This document shows positions 9,424 through 18,751 of a DNA stretch of 64,000 nt, piece by piece. The translations under genes were made by a program, and so were the position numbers. The DNA is from Roseibaca calidilacus (GTDB lineage: Bacteria > Pseudomonadota > Alphaproteobacteria > Rhodobacterales > Rhodobacteraceae): positions 496,001 to 560,000 of the forward strand of contig NZ_FBYC01000004.1 of NCBI RefSeq assembly GCF_001517585.1. The letters run 5' to 3'. Position 1 is the stretch's first letter. The number at the start of each line of letters is the position of its first letter. Under the pieces are notes generated by a model. The model searched no databases, was not told the origin of the DNA, and saw nothing but the letters and a program-made list of their open reading frames with translations.

Positions 9424-10497
9424 CTAGCCAAGCGCCGGGTCGGATGCCAGCGCGTTTTCTCTGGCCAGAGTGGTCAGAAAGCGGTCCACATCTTCTGTGG
9501 TGGTCGACCAGCTTGTGACCAGCCGCGCGCCAATCGGGCCGGGGTCGTCCCATGTGGCATGGTCGGGCCAGAGGTAGTATTCCGCGCCAGCCGCTTGCAG
9601 CCGGTCATGGCCAGCGCGCGGCCATGTGGCAAACAGCATGTTGCCGCCACGCGGATAGGCGATCTGCGCGTGCCCGGCCAACCCGGCCTCTAGCCGTCCG
9701 GCCATGGCATTGGCATGGCGCGCAAGGTCCAGCCACAGGTCATTTTCCAGCCAAGCTAGGATCTGCGCGGACAGATACCGGTGTTTCGACGGCAGATGCC
9801 CGCCGCGCTTGCGCCGCAACTGGAATTCCCACGCTTTCGCGGGGTCAAAAAACACCACCGCTTCCACCCCCATCAGCCCGTTCTTGGTGCCGCCAAGGCA
9901 CAGCACATCAACCCCCGCGCGCCATGTCATGTCGGCAGCTGTGCAGCCCTCGGCCACCAGCGCATTGGCAAAGCGCGCGCCGTCCAGATGCAGCGGCAGG
10001 CCATGGGCATGGGCCACTTGCGCCAGCGCCGTGATTTCGGACACCGAATAGCGCGTGCCGCATTCGGTCAGGTTGGTCAGGCTGACCATACCCGGCTGCA
10101 CATGATGCACCACGCCTTTGCAGGCCTGTGCCAAGACCTGTGCCAAGGCCTCTGGGTCGATCTTGCCGGTATCGCCCGCCACATGGGTCAGCTTTGCCCC
10201 GCCGGTATAGAATTCCGGCGCGCCGCATTCGTCCACTTCTATATGCGCCAACCGGTGGCAATAGATCGCGCCCCATGGCGGGCAAAAGCTGGCGCAGGCC
10301 AGCGCATTGGCGGCGGACCCGGTGGCGACAAGGAACACCTCTGCTTGCGGCGCTTCGAACAGGGCGCGGATGCGGTCGCGCAGCGCGTCCATGTAGCGGT
10401 CGGCCCCGTAACCCATGGCAAAGCCTTGGTTGGCGTCGCGCAGGGCGTCCAGAATGGCGTCGGGCACGCCAGATGTGTTGTCGGAAGCGAAATGCAT
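9424..10497 (-). CDS. ltaE: Low-specificity L-threonine aldolase
   Basis: 357 residues, PLP fold type I, beta-eliminating lyase family. The N-terminal [10 protein letters not shown] and the PLP-lysine segment [11 protein letters not shown] are typical. It cleaves L-threonine/L-allo-threonine to glycine and acetaldehyde. It is first in the ltaE-pyrC-pyrE transcription unit, and its promoter must lie in the 130-bp divergent region with nfuA, which holds a striking 13-bp dyad. Confidence 0.88.
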   Translation of the reverse strand: MHFASDNTSGVPDAILDALRDANQGFAMGYGADRYMDALRDRIRALFEAPQAEVFLVATGSAANALACASFCPPWGAIYCHRLAHIEVDECGAPEFYTGGAKLTHVAGDTGKIDPEALAQVLAQACKGVVHHVQPGMVSLTNLTECGTRYSVSEITALAQVAHAHGLPLHLDGARFANALVAEGCTAADMTWRAGVDVLCLGGTKNGLMGVEAVVFFDPAKAWEFQLRRKRGGHLPSKHRYLSAQILAWLENDLWLDLARHANAMAGRLEAGLAGHAQIAYPRGGNMLFATWPRAGHDRLQAAGAEYYLWPDHATWDDPGPIGARLVTSWSTTTEDVDRFLTTLARENALASDPALG

Positions 10498-10544
10498 GGG
10501 AACCCTTTCCTAGCGTTGCCCCAAGCTGCGCGGGGGGATGGGCG

Positions 10545-10580
10545 CTGTCAAGGTCGCGAGGGGGGCAGCGACCTTGACAG
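10545..10580. promoter_or_regulatory. 13-bp perfect dyad between divergent ltaE and nfuA
   Basis: Arms CTGTCAAGGTCGC (10545-10557) and GCGACCTTGACAG (10568-10580) are exact inverted complements around a G-rich 10-nt centre. Each arm contains an outward-facing TTGACA (-35-like), one directed at nfuA and one at ltaE. It may be a shared operator over two divergent promoters. On the nfuA side the best -10 about 17 bp on is weak (CATATG). Confidence 0.5.
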
Positions 10581-10627
10581 GCTTGGGGGGAGGGCGCATA
10601 TGCCGTATACCACAAGGAGTTTCGCCC

Positions 10628-11185
10628 ATGTTCATCCAGACCGAAAGCACCCCGAACCCGGCCACGCTGAAATTCATCCCCGGTCAGGACGTGATGGAAG
10701 TGGGCACGGCAGATTTCCCATCCGCAGACACGGCAGGCGCGTCGCCGCTGGCCAAGCGCCTCTTCGCGGTGCAAGGTGTGACGGGCGTGTTTCTTGGTCT
10801 TGATTTCATCACCGTCACCAAGGCCGAGGATCTGGATTGGCAGCATCTGAAGCCCGAAATCCTTGGCGCGATCATGGAGCATTTCCAGTCCGGCGCGCCC
10901 GCGATCGAAGGGGCCGCGCAATCGGGTCACATGGCGCATGACGGGCCGGATAGTGAGATCGTGGGCCAGATCAAGGAATTGCTGGATACTCGCGTGCGCC
11001 CAGCCGTGGCGCAAGACGGCGGCGACATTACCTTTCACGGGTTTGAACGTGGCGTGGTCTATCTGCACATGAAAGGCGCATGCGCGGGTTGCCCATCTTC
11101 GACCCTGACGCTGAAAATGGGCATTGAAAACCTGCTGCGCCATTACATTCCAGAGGTGACAGAGGTGCGCCCTGTTGCCGTCTGA
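10628..11185 (+). CDS. nfuA: NifU-family Fe-S cluster carrier (NfuA-like)
   Basis: 185 residues from the ATG at 10628, which is preceded by AAGGAG. The Nfu N-terminal domain (residues 1-87, MFIQTESTPNPATLKF) is followed by a NifU-like C-terminal domain with the cluster-binding CAGC (Cys152, Cys155). It carries assembled 4Fe-4S clusters to target enzymes. The 3' end overlaps tsaB by 11 bp. Confidence 0.9.
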   Translation: MFIQTESTPNPATLKFIPGQDVMEVGTADFPSADTAGASPLAKRLFAVQGVTGVFLGLDFITVTKAEDLDWQHLKPEILGAIMEHFQSGAPAIEGAAQSGHMAHDGPDSEIVGQIKELLDTRVRPAVAQDGGDITFHGFERGVVYLHMKGACAGCPSSTLTLKMGIENLLRHYIPEVTEVRPVAV

Positions 11186-11819
11186 CGCTTTGGTTCTTGG
11201 TTTCGACACATCGGCCGCGCATTGCGCGGCCGCTTTGGTGTCGGGCGCCCGGGTTCTGGCGCAAGCGCAGGAAGAGATGGCGCGCGGCCAAGCCGAACGG
11301 CTTATGCCGCTGCTGCAAGAGCTTTTGGCGCAAGGCGGCGCTGCGTGGTCCGATCTGGCCGCGATTGGCGTGGGCATTGGTCCGGGCAATTTCACCGGCA
11401 TCCGGATATCGGTTGCGGCCGCGCGCGGCGTGGCCTTGGGCTTGGGCGTGCCAGCGATTGGCGTAAGCGTGTTCGAGGCCCGCGCCCATGGCCTGCCGCG
11501 CCCAATTCATGTGGTCGAGGATGCGCGCCGCGGCATGGTTTACGCGCAGGCATTCGGAGACAAGCCCGCAGAGCCGCTGCTTCTGGACCTATCTGACATT
11601 GGCTTTGCCGCAGACACCCCCGTGGTTGGCACGGGTGCGGCATTGGCGGCGGATCAGGCGGGCGTGCCCGTGCTGTCCTCTGGGGTGCCGTTGGCGGTTG
11701 CCATTGCCCAGATTGCCGCCAGCCGCCTTGGCACATCGCAGCCCCGGCCCGCACCGCTCTATCTGCGTGCGCCCGATGCCGCGCCCTCGAACGATCCCGG
11801 CCCGGTGATGCTGTCGTGA
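11175..11819 (+). CDS. tsaB: tRNA threonylcarbamoyladenosine biosynthesis protein TsaB
   Basis: 214 residues. The fold is ASKHA-like (VLGFDTSAAHCAAALV) with the family motif GIGPGNFTGIRIS. TsaB partners TsaD and TsaE in making t6A37 on ANN-decoding tRNAs. The probable start is TTG 11175 inside the nfuA end; no better start exists before the conserved first strand. It overlaps rimI by 4 bp (GTGA), the classical tsaB-rimI pairing. Confidence 0.9.
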   Translation: MPSDALVLGFDTSAAHCAAALVSGARVLAQAQEEMARGQAERLMPLLQELLAQGGAAWSDLAAIGVGIGPGNFTGIRISVAAARGVALGLGVPAIGVSVFEARAHGLPRPIHVVEDARRGMVYAQAFGDKPAEPLLLDLSDIGFAADTPVVGTGAALAADQAGVPVLSSGVPLAVAIAQIAASRLGTSQPRPAPLYLRAPDAAPSNDPGPVMLS

Positions 11820-12226
11820 CACCCGACGCGTTGGCCGCGATTCACAAGGCGGCCTTTCCGCATGACCCATGGTCGCGCGCCGATCTCGCCGGATACATGT
11901 CGGACCCCGCCGCGCTGCTGGTTGCGCGGCCCGAAGGGTTCATCCTGCTGCGCATCGTGCTGGACGAGGCCGAGGTGCTGACCTTTGCCGTCGCGCCACA
12001 GGCCCAAGGGCGGGGCATGGGGGCCGCACTTCTGGCGCAGGCGCTTGCGCAAGCCAAATCGCGCGGGGTTGGGCGCATATTCTTGGAAGTTGCGGCTGAC
12101 AATGCGCCCGCCCGCGCGCTTTATGCCCGCGCGGGGTTTCGCGAGACGGGTCTGCGCAAAGGTTACTACGCGCGCCCCGGCGCCCCGCCGGTCGATGCGC
12201 TGACACTTGAATACGGACCGGCCTGA
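11816..12226 (+). CDS. rimI: Ribosomal-protein-alanine N-acetyltransferase-like GNAT protein
   Basis: 136 residues starting at GTG within the tsaB stop. The GNAT acetyl-CoA loop VAPQAQGRGMGAAL and the C-terminal LYARAGFRETGLRKGYY match the RimI family, which acetylates the N-terminus of ribosomal protein S18. The tsaB-rimI order supports the name; a broader protein-N-terminal acetyltransferase role cannot be excluded. Confidence 0.85.
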   Translation: MTPDALAAIHKAAFPHDPWSRADLAGYMSDPAALLVARPEGFILLRIVLDEAEVLTFAVAPQAQGRGMGAALLAQALAQAKSRGVGRIFLEVAADNAPARALYARAGFRETGLRKGYYARPGAPPVDALTLEYGPA

Positions 12227-12384
12227 CCTTTGGTCACTTCGCGGCCAACCCATGCGCCTGCCGGATTTTCCTGTTGACCCTTCCCATGCTTAGGGCGTTA
12301 ATCGACCGCAATCGCGGCAGCTCCGCGAGTGTTCCCCATGACCCAAGCGCGCAGCAGCCGCGCATCCCAACAGGAGTGCTTTGC

Positions 12385-13377
12385 ATGACATCCCTCAAGA
12401 CCCTGACCCTTTCCGTGTCCGTGCTTGCGCTGGGCACCGGCATGGCAATGGCCGAAGGCCCCGCGCTGATTTTCGACCTTGGCGGCAAGTTCGACAAATC
12501 CTTCAACGAGGCGGCCTATAACGGGGCAGAGCGCTGGAAGGCGGAAACCGGCGGCGATTACCGCGACATTGAAATGCAATCTGCCGCGCAGCGCGTGCAA
12601 TTCGCCCGCCGCATGGCCGAATCCGGCGCGAACCCGATCGTGGTGATGGGCTTCCAGAACGCGCCGACGCTGGAAGAGGTCGCACCCGACTATCCCGACA
12701 CTTCTTTCGTGCTGATCGATGCTGTGGCGGATCTGCCCAATGTGCGTTCGGTCATCTTTGCTGAACATGAAGGCAGCTATCTTGTCGGCATGCTGGCCGC
12801 GATGGCGTCTGAATCGAACACGATCAGCTTTGTCGGCGGCATGGAAATTCCGCTGATTACCGCCTTTGCCTGTGGTTATGCCCAAGGGGCGAAGGCCGTG
12901 AACCCGGATATAGAGGTGATCGTCAATTACACCGGCAACACCCCAGAGGCTTGGAACGATCCGGTGCGCGGCGGTGAAATTGCACGCGGTCAGGTCAGCC
13001 AAGGGTCCGATGTGGTGTTTGCCGCCGCAGGGGGCACCGGGCTTGGCGTGCTGCAAGCGGCCGAAGATGCGGGTGTCTATTCCATCGGCGTTGATAGCAA
13101 CCAGAACTACCTGCATCCGGGCTCGGTCCTGACCTCTATGCTCAAACTAGTGGATCAGGCGGTCTATGACGCGTTTTCCGAAGGTGCCGGGCTGGAAACC
13201 GGCATTGTGACCATGGACCTTGCCGCCGGGGGCGTCGGCTATGCGCTGGACGAGCATAATGCCGATCTGATCTCTGCCGAGATGCAAGAAGCGGTCGAAG
13301 CTGCCCGCGAGGCCATCATCGCGGGCGAAACCGTGGTGCATGACTACCGCGCCGACAGCACCTGCCCGGCGTTCTGA
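12385..13377 (+). CDS. BMP-family substrate-binding protein of a nucleoside-type ABC importer
   Basis: 330 residues from ATG 12385, with AGGAG 9 bases upstream. A signal peptide (MTSLKTLTLSVSVLAL, cleavage after MAMA) leads into the BMP/PnrA fold: FDLGGKFDKSFNEA, then SFVGGMEIPLITAFACGYAQGA. Family members bind purine nucleosides or related bases. It is the first gene of a four-gene operon with one dual ATPase and two permeases. There is no lipobox, unlike many Gram-positive homologues. Confidence 0.9.
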   Translation: MTSLKTLTLSVSVLALGTGMAMAEGPALIFDLGGKFDKSFNEAAYNGAERWKAETGGDYRDIEMQSAAQRVQFARRMAESGANPIVVMGFQNAPTLEEVAPDYPDTSFVLIDAVADLPNVRSVIFAEHEGSYLVGMLAAMASESNTISFVGGMEIPLITAFACGYAQGAKAVNPDIEVIVNYTGNTPEAWNDPVRGGEIARGQVSQGSDVVFAAAGGTGLGVLQAAEDAGVYSIGVDSNQNYLHPGSVLTSMLKLVDQAVYDAFSEGAGLETGIVTMDLAAGGVGYALDEHNADLISAEMQEAVEAAREAIIAGETVVHDYRADSTCPAF

Positions 13378-13386
13378 GCCACGGGC

Positions 13387-14958
13387 ATGAGCACAATCAC
13401 AGACCAATCGGCGCGGCAGGATTCTGCCGCGCCCGTGCCCCCCGCAATCGAATTGCGGGGGATTTCCAAGGCGTTCGGGCCGGTGCAGGCCAACAAGGAC
13501 ATTTCCATCACCGTGCAGCGTGGCACGATCCACGGCATTGTGGGCGAGAACGGCGCAGGCAAATCGACGCTGATGTCCATCCTCTACGGCTTTTACAAGG
13601 CCGATGCGGGCGAGGTGTATATCAACGGGCGCAAGACAGAGATTCCCGACAGCCTTGCCGCGATCCGCGCGGGCATCGGCATGGTGTTCCAGCATTTCAA
13701 GCTGGTCGAGAATTTCACGGTTCTGGAGAACGTGATCCTTGGCGCCGAGGACAGCGCGCTTTTGCGCACATCGCGGCGGCGCGCGCGCGGCGTGCTGAAA
13801 CAGCTTGCCTCTGATTTCGAGCTAGAGGTGAACCCCGAGACATTGATCGAAGATCTGTCGGTGGGCCACCAGCAGCGGGTCGAGATTCTGAAGGCGCTGT
13901 ATCGCGAAGCCGATATTCTGATTCTGGACGAGCCGACGGGCGTTCTGACGCCATCCGAGGCTGATCATTTGTTCCGCATCCTGCGCGGGCTGAAAGAGCA
14001 GGGCAAAACCATCATCCTGATTACCCACAAGCTGCGCGAGATCATGGATGTGACCGACGATGTCAGCGTCATGCGGCGCGGCGAAATGGTCGCCACCCGC
14101 AAGACCGCCGACACCAGCCCGACCGAATTGGCGGAATTGATGGTGGGCCGCAAGGTGTTGCTGCGCGTGGAAAAAACCAAGGCGCAGCCCGGCGACGAAG
14201 TGTTGCGCGTGGATGGGTTGCGGCTGGTCGACAGCCAAGGCGTGGAACGGTTGCGCAAGATCGGGTTTTCCCTCCGCGCGGGCGAAATTCTTGGCATTGC
14301 CGGCGTGGCCGGGAATGGCCAGTCGGAACTGTTGGAAGTGCTGGCCGGTCTGCGCCCGGCCGAAGGGCAGGCATGGTTGCGCGGCCAACCGCTGCCGCTG
14401 TCCGGGCCAGAGTGCAACGGGCAGGCGCGGCGCGCGCGGCGCATTGCCCATGTCCCAGAGGATCGCCACCGGCGCGGGCTGGTGCTGCCGTTTCACGCGT
14501 GGGAAAACACCGCACTTGGTTACCATAACGATCCGCGCTACAATCCCAGCCCGTGGCGGATGGATGGCGCAACGATCATTGCCGACACCGCCGCCAAGAT
14601 GGAACGGTTTGATGTGCGCCCGCCCAATCCGCACCTGCCCGCCGAAGGGTTTTCAGGCGGCAACCAGCAAAAGATCGTGCTGGCGCGCGAAATCGAATAC
14701 GGCCCGGATTTGCTGCTGGTCGGCCAGCCCACGCGCGGGGTCGATATTGGTGCGATCGAATTCATCCATCAACGCTTGATAGAACTGCGCGACGCCGGCT
14801 CGGCGGTGCTGCTGGTCTCGGTCGAGTTGGATGAAATCCTGTCGCTGTCGGACCGCATATTGGTCATGTTCGACGGGCGGGTCATGGGGGAACGCATGGC
14901 CGATGCCACCGATGCGCGCGAGTTGGGCCTGTTGATGGCCGGGATGGAGCAGGCATGA
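13387..14958 (+). CDS. Nucleoside-type ABC importer, dual ATP-binding protein
   Basis: 523 residues with two ABC domains. Domain 1 is complete: Walker A GENGAGKST, signature LSVGHQQR, Walker B ILILDEPTGVLTP. Domain 2 has a degenerate Walker A (GVAGNGQSE), an intact signature (FSGGNQQK) and a Walker B carrying Gln in place of Asp-Glu (LLVGQPTRG). One good and one poor ATP site is the rule for RbsA/YufO-type proteins. It follows the binding protein by 9 bp and overlaps the next gene by 4 bp. Confidence 0.92.
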   Translation: MSTITDQSARQDSAAPVPPAIELRGISKAFGPVQANKDISITVQRGTIHGIVGENGAGKSTLMSILYGFYKADAGEVYINGRKTEIPDSLAAIRAGIGMVFQHFKLVENFTVLENVILGAEDSALLRTSRRRARGVLKQLASDFELEVNPETLIEDLSVGHQQRVEILKALYREADILILDEPTGVLTPSEADHLFRILRGLKEQGKTIILITHKLREIMDVTDDVSVMRRGEMVATRKTADTSPTELAELMVGRKVLLRVEKTKAQPGDEVLRVDGLRLVDSQGVERLRKIGFSLRAGEILGIAGVAGNGQSELLEVLAGLRPAEGQAWLRGQPLPLSGPECNGQARRARRIAHVPEDRHRRGLVLPFHAWENTALGYHNDPRYNPSPWRMDGATIIADTAAKMERFDVRPPNPHLPAEGFSGGNQQKIVLAREIEYGPDLLLVGQPTRGVDIGAIEFIHQRLIELRDAGSAVLLVSVELDEILSLSDRILVMFDGRVMGERMADATDARELGLLMAGMEQA

Positions 14959-16049
14959 GCATCAAACGCATTCCGCATTGGGCCGATGTCACGCTGGTGC
15001 CGTTGGTGTCTGTTCTGCTGGCCTTTGTCATTTCGGCCATACTGATCTGGGCCATTGGGGAAAGCCCGTGGGAGGCTGTGAAACTGATGGTCAATGGCGC
15101 TTTCGGGTCCAGCTATGGCTGGGGCTATACGCTGTTTTATGCCACCAATTTCATGTTCACCGGGCTGGCCGTGGCCGTCGCGTTTCAGGCGCGGCTGTTC
15201 AATATTGGCGGCGAAGGGCAGGCGGCCCTTGGAGGCTTGGGCGTGGCGCTGGTGTGCCTGTATATCCCTTGGCCGCATTGGACACTGGCACTACTTGGCG
15301 CGACCATGGGGGCCGCGCTGTTCGGTGCGCTCTGGGCCTTTATTCCGGGCTATCTGCAAGCAAGGCGCGGCAGCCATATCGTGATTACCACGATCATGTT
15401 CAACTTCATCGCCGCGTCCTTCCTGAATTACATGCTGGTCAATTTCCTGCGCCCGCAAGGGTCGCAAGACCCGTCCTCGCCACGCTTTCCAGATGCGGTC
15501 AGCTTGCCGAAACTACATGAAATTCTTGGGCTATTCGGTATTCCCTTTTCCAAGGTTCCGCCCGTGAACATCTCGCTTCTGATCGCGGTTGCCTTGTGCT
15601 TTGCCGTGTGGTGGATGCTGTGGCGCACGCGGTTGGGCTACCAGATTCGCGCCTTTGGCGAATCGGAACCTGCCGCGCATTATGCTGGTATCAGCCCCGC
15701 GCGCATCACCGTCATCGTGATGCTTATTTCCGGCGGCTTGGCCGGGATGATGGCGGTCAACAACGTGATGGGCGAACAGGAACGGCTGGTGCTGAACGCG
15801 GTCGAAGGCGCAGGCTTTATCGGCATTGCCGTGGCGCTGATGGGGCGCAACCACCCGTTCGGCGTGTTTCTGGCGGCAATTCTGTTCGGGTTCTTGTATC
15901 AGGGCGGCGCGGAACTGGCATTGTGGACAGGTATTCCGCGCGAATTGATCGTGGTCATTCAGGCGCTGGTCATCCTGTTCACCGGCGCGCTGGACAATAT
16001 GGTGCGCATTCCGATTGCGAAACTCTTTGCAGCACGGAGGGCGGGCTGA
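14955..16049 (+). CDS. Nucleoside-type ABC importer permease 1
   Basis: 364 residues, about 9-10 hydrophobic segments, BPD_transp_2 (branched-chain/ribose-type) permease. The FNIGGEGQAALGG motif, which contacts the ATPase, and the MGRNHPFGVF loop are characteristic of the YufP-like subunit. It overlaps the ATPase gene by 4 bp and the second permease by 1 bp. Confidence 0.9.
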   Translation: MSIKRIPHWADVTLVPLVSVLLAFVISAILIWAIGESPWEAVKLMVNGAFGSSYGWGYTLFYATNFMFTGLAVAVAFQARLFNIGGEGQAALGGLGVALVCLYIPWPHWTLALLGATMGAALFGALWAFIPGYLQARRGSHIVITTIMFNFIAASFLNYMLVNFLRPQGSQDPSSPRFPDAVSLPKLHEILGLFGIPFSKVPPVNISLLIAVALCFAVWWMLWRTRLGYQIRAFGESEPAAHYAGISPARITVIVMLISGGLAGMMAVNNVMGEQERLVLNAVEGAGFIGIAVALMGRNHPFGVFLAAILFGFLYQGGAELALWTGIPRELIVVIQALVILFTGALDNMVRIPIAKLFAARRAG

Positions 16050-17011
16050 TGGATCTGGCAACTCTTGCGCAGGTGCTGGATAGCACGCTGCGGCTGGCCA
16101 CGCCGTTGTTGTTCGCCTGTCTTGCCGGGTTGATCTCGGAACGCGCGGGCATTTTCGATATTGGGCTGGAAGGCAAGATCCTTGCATCCGCGTTTCTGGC
16201 CGCTGCGATTGCCTTCGTGTCAGGCAATGTCTGGCTGGGGGTTCTGGCCGGGATTGCCGTGTCGGTCTGCATGTCGCTGATACATGGCGTGGCGTCGATC
16301 ACCTTCCGGGGCAACCAGCTTATTTCCGGCGTGGCGATCAATTTCCTTGCGGCGGGGCTGACCGTGGTCATCGCGCAGAACTGGTTTCAGCAAGGCGGGC
16401 GCACGCCCTCGCTAACGGGCGATGCCCGCATGGCGCAGGTTGATCTGCCCTTCGCCAATGCGCTGGCCGATGTGCCGTTGCTCGGCCCGATCTACGGCAT
16501 TCTGTCGGGCCATGCGCTGTTGGTCTACTTGGCGTTTCTGTGCGTGCCCGCGACGTGGTTTTTGCTGTTCCGCACCCGGTTCGGCTTGCGCCTGCGCGCG
16601 GTGGGCGAAAACCCGGCGGCGGTGGACACGGCGGGCGTGTCGGTCATTGGCCTGCGCTTTGGCGCAGTGGCCATCTGCGGCGTGCTCTGCGGGTTGGCGG
16701 GGGCGTATCTGTCCACGGGCCTGTCCGCTGGTTTTGTCAAGGATATGAGCGCGGGGCGCGGCTATATCGCGCTGGCGGCGATGATCTTTGCCAAATGGCG
16801 GCCTTGGCACGCGATGGGCGCGGTGTTGCTTTTTGGCCTGTTGGAAGCCGTGGCAAACCGTTTCCAGTCCATCGAGATATTAGGCCTTGCGCTTCCCATT
16901 CAGGTGATGCAGGCCTTGCCCTATATTCTCACCGTGGTCATTCTGGCCGGGTTCGTAGGGCGCGCCATTCCGCCACGGGCGGGCGGTAGCCCTTATGTGA
17001 AAGAGCACTAG
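16049..17011 (+). CDS. Nucleoside-type ABC importer permease 2
   Basis: 320 residues from the ATG that shares its A with the TGA of permease 1. About 8-9 membrane segments; motif GIFDIGLEGKILASAF is the YufQ-type counterpart of the ATPase-coupling loop. With permease 1 it forms the heterodimeric channel. The open frame extends upstream to 15596 in this reading frame, but that part lies inside permease 1 and is not coding. Confidence 0.9.
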   Translation: MDLATLAQVLDSTLRLATPLLFACLAGLISERAGIFDIGLEGKILASAFLAAAIAFVSGNVWLGVLAGIAVSVCMSLIHGVASITFRGNQLISGVAINFLAAGLTVVIAQNWFQQGGRTPSLTGDARMAQVDLPFANALADVPLLGPIYGILSGHALLVYLAFLCVPATWFLLFRTRFGLRLRAVGENPAAVDTAGVSVIGLRFGAVAICGVLCGLAGAYLSTGLSAGFVKDMSAGRGYIALAAMIFAKWRPWHAMGAVLLFGLLEAVANRFQSIEILGLALPIQVMQALPYILTVVILAGFVGRAIPPRAGGSPYVKEH

Positions 17012-17034
17012 TCGCGCAACGCGCCGGAACCGAC

Positions 17035-17955
17035 ATGCAAATTTACCTGCCCATCGCCGAAACCTCTGTCAACGCTTTCACGTTGCTGGGGGTTGGCGGG
17101 GGCGTGGGCGTTCTGTCGGGCATGTTCGGCGTGGGCGGCGGGTTCCTGATTACGCCACTGTTGTTCTTCATCGGGGTGCCGCCCGCCGTGGCAGTGGCGA
17201 CCGGAGTCAATCAGGTCGTGGCCAGTTCCATTTCCGGCGTGCTGGCGCATCTGAAGCGCAAGACGGTGGACCTGCCGATGGGCTGGGTGCTGCTGATCGG
17301 CGGTCTGATCGGGTCGGTCATCGGCATTTGGTTTTTCAACCTGATGAGCCGCCTGGGCCAGATCGACCTGATCGTGCAGCTGTCCTATGTCATCTTTCTG
17401 GGCATCATCGGCGCGATGATGTTCAATGAAAGCCTGCGCGCGCTGCTGCGCACGCGTTCGGGCACGGCCCCGCGCCGAAAACGGCACACGCATACATGGG
17501 TGCATAACCTGCCGTGGAAGATGAAATTCCGCGCCTCTGGCCTGTATATTTCTGTGTTTCCGCCGCTTCTGGTGGGGGTCGGCGTGGGTATTCTGGCCGC
17601 GATCATGGGGGTGGGGGGCGGCTTTATCCTTGTGCCTGCCATGATCTACCTGCTGGGCATGCCCACCAAGGTCGTGATCGGCACATCGTTGTTTCAGGTA
17701 ACTTTCGTTGCGGCCTTCACCACCATGATGCACGCCATAACCAACCAGACGGTCGATGTAATGTTGGCGGTGTTCCTGATTATCGGCGGGGTGGTCGGTG
17801 CGCAGATCGGCACCCGCGTGGGGCTGAAGCTGAAAGCCGAGCAGTTGCGCATTCTGCTGGCGCTGCTGGTGCTGGCGGTGTGCGGCAAGATCGCGTTCGA
17901 TCTGCTCTGGCCGCCTGCGGAGCTCTATTCAATCTCTGTCGCAGGGGGCGCATGA
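17035..17955 (+). CDS. TauE/SafE-family sulfite/organosulfur anion exporter
   Basis: 306 residues with about eight membrane segments in two homologous halves, each opening with the glycine signature (GMFGVGGGFLITP; AIMGVGGGFILVP). The family moves small anions such as sulfite or sulfoacetate outward. The stop overlaps the start of the following TIGR02186-type gene by 4 bp, a pairing usual in Rhodobacterales. Confidence 0.85.
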   Translation: MQIYLPIAETSVNAFTLLGVGGGVGVLSGMFGVGGGFLITPLLFFIGVPPAVAVATGVNQVVASSISGVLAHLKRKTVDLPMGWVLLIGGLIGSVIGIWFFNLMSRLGQIDLIVQLSYVIFLGIIGAMMFNESLRALLRTRSGTAPRRKRHTHTWVHNLPWKMKFRASGLYISVFPPLLVGVGVGILAAIMGVGGGFILVPAMIYLLGMPTKVVIGTSLFQVTFVAAFTTMMHAITNQTVDVMLAVFLIIGGVVGAQIGTRVGLKLKAEQLRILLALLVLAVCGKIAFDLLWPPAELYSISVAGGA

Positions 17956-18716
17956 TGGGCCGGGTTCTTGCCCTTGTCGTATGGCTGCTGTGCCTGACCC
18001 CCGCGCAGGCGCAGGAAGAGGTCGTGGCCGGCCTGTCGCAAAACAGCGTTGCGCTGACGGTCAATTTCGTCGGCTCTGACATTTTGATTTTCGGCGCGGT
18101 GCGGCGCGACGGGACCATTCCAGATGGCCCGCTGGATGTGGTCGTGACGGTCGAAGGCCCGCCACAGGAAGCGACGATCTGGCGCAAGGCGCGCCGCGCA
18201 GGCATCTGGGTGAACACCGAAAGCCAGAATGTGCGGGCCGCCCCCAGCTTTTATGCCGTGGCCAGCACCGCGCCCTTGACCGACATCCTGTCGCCCGAAG
18301 CTGATCTGGATTATCGCATCTCGACCCGGTTGGCGATTTTCGAAGCGCGTAGCGGGGGCGATGTGACAGACCCTGCCGCATTCACCGAGGCATTGATCCG
18401 CATTCGAACGGATGAAGGGCTGTATCAGGAAGGGCAAACAGCGGTCGCGCTGGAGCGTGACACGCTGTTCACCACCCGCATAACCCTGCCCAAGAATATC
18501 GTCGAAGGCAGCTATGTGGCGCGGATTTTCCTGCTACGCGATGGCGCGGTGGTCGATGAACACGAAACCTTCATAGAGGTTCGCAAAGCGGTTCTGGAAC
18601 GCTGGCTTTATTCCCTCGCCTATGACCAGCCCGCAATTTATGGGTTGCTGTCGCTGTTCGTGGCGGCATTCTTCGGGTGGGGCGCGTCAGCACTGTTTCG
18701 GCTGATGCGCAGTTGA
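17952..18716 (+). CDS. TIGR02186-family membrane-anchored protein
   Basis: 254 residues. A signal peptide (VLALVVWLLCLTPAQA) is followed by a beta-rich extracytoplasmic region of about 190 residues and a single C-terminal membrane helix (AIYGLLSLFVAAFFGWGA), so it is a periplasm-facing, C-tail-anchored protein. This matches the uncharacterised alphaproteobacterial TIGR02186 family. ATGA overlap with the TauE-like gene suggests it works with that exporter; the role is unknown. Confidence 0.75.
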   Translation: MMGRVLALVVWLLCLTPAQAQEEVVAGLSQNSVALTVNFVGSDILIFGAVRRDGTIPDGPLDVVVTVEGPPQEATIWRKARRAGIWVNTESQNVRAAPSFYAVASTAPLTDILSPEADLDYRISTRLAIFEARSGGDVTDPAAFTEALIRIRTDEGLYQEGQTAVALERDTLFTTRITLPKNIVEGSYVARIFLLRDGAVVDEHETFIEVRKAVLERWLYSLAYDQPAIYGLLSLFVAAFFGWGASALFRLMRS

Positions 18717-18751
18717 TCCGGGCCGCTGCGGCGCGCAGATAGGCGCCACGC

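Noticed and set aside
9908-11401. 497-codon minus-strand frame across ltaE, nfuA and tsaB
   Set aside because: It crosses three well-supported genes in another frame and has no domain resemblance.
12227-12384. Riboswitch upstream of the BMP-type importer
   Set aside because: The 158-bp leader was checked for a purine-type aptamer or a terminator/anti-terminator pair; no such structure was evident.
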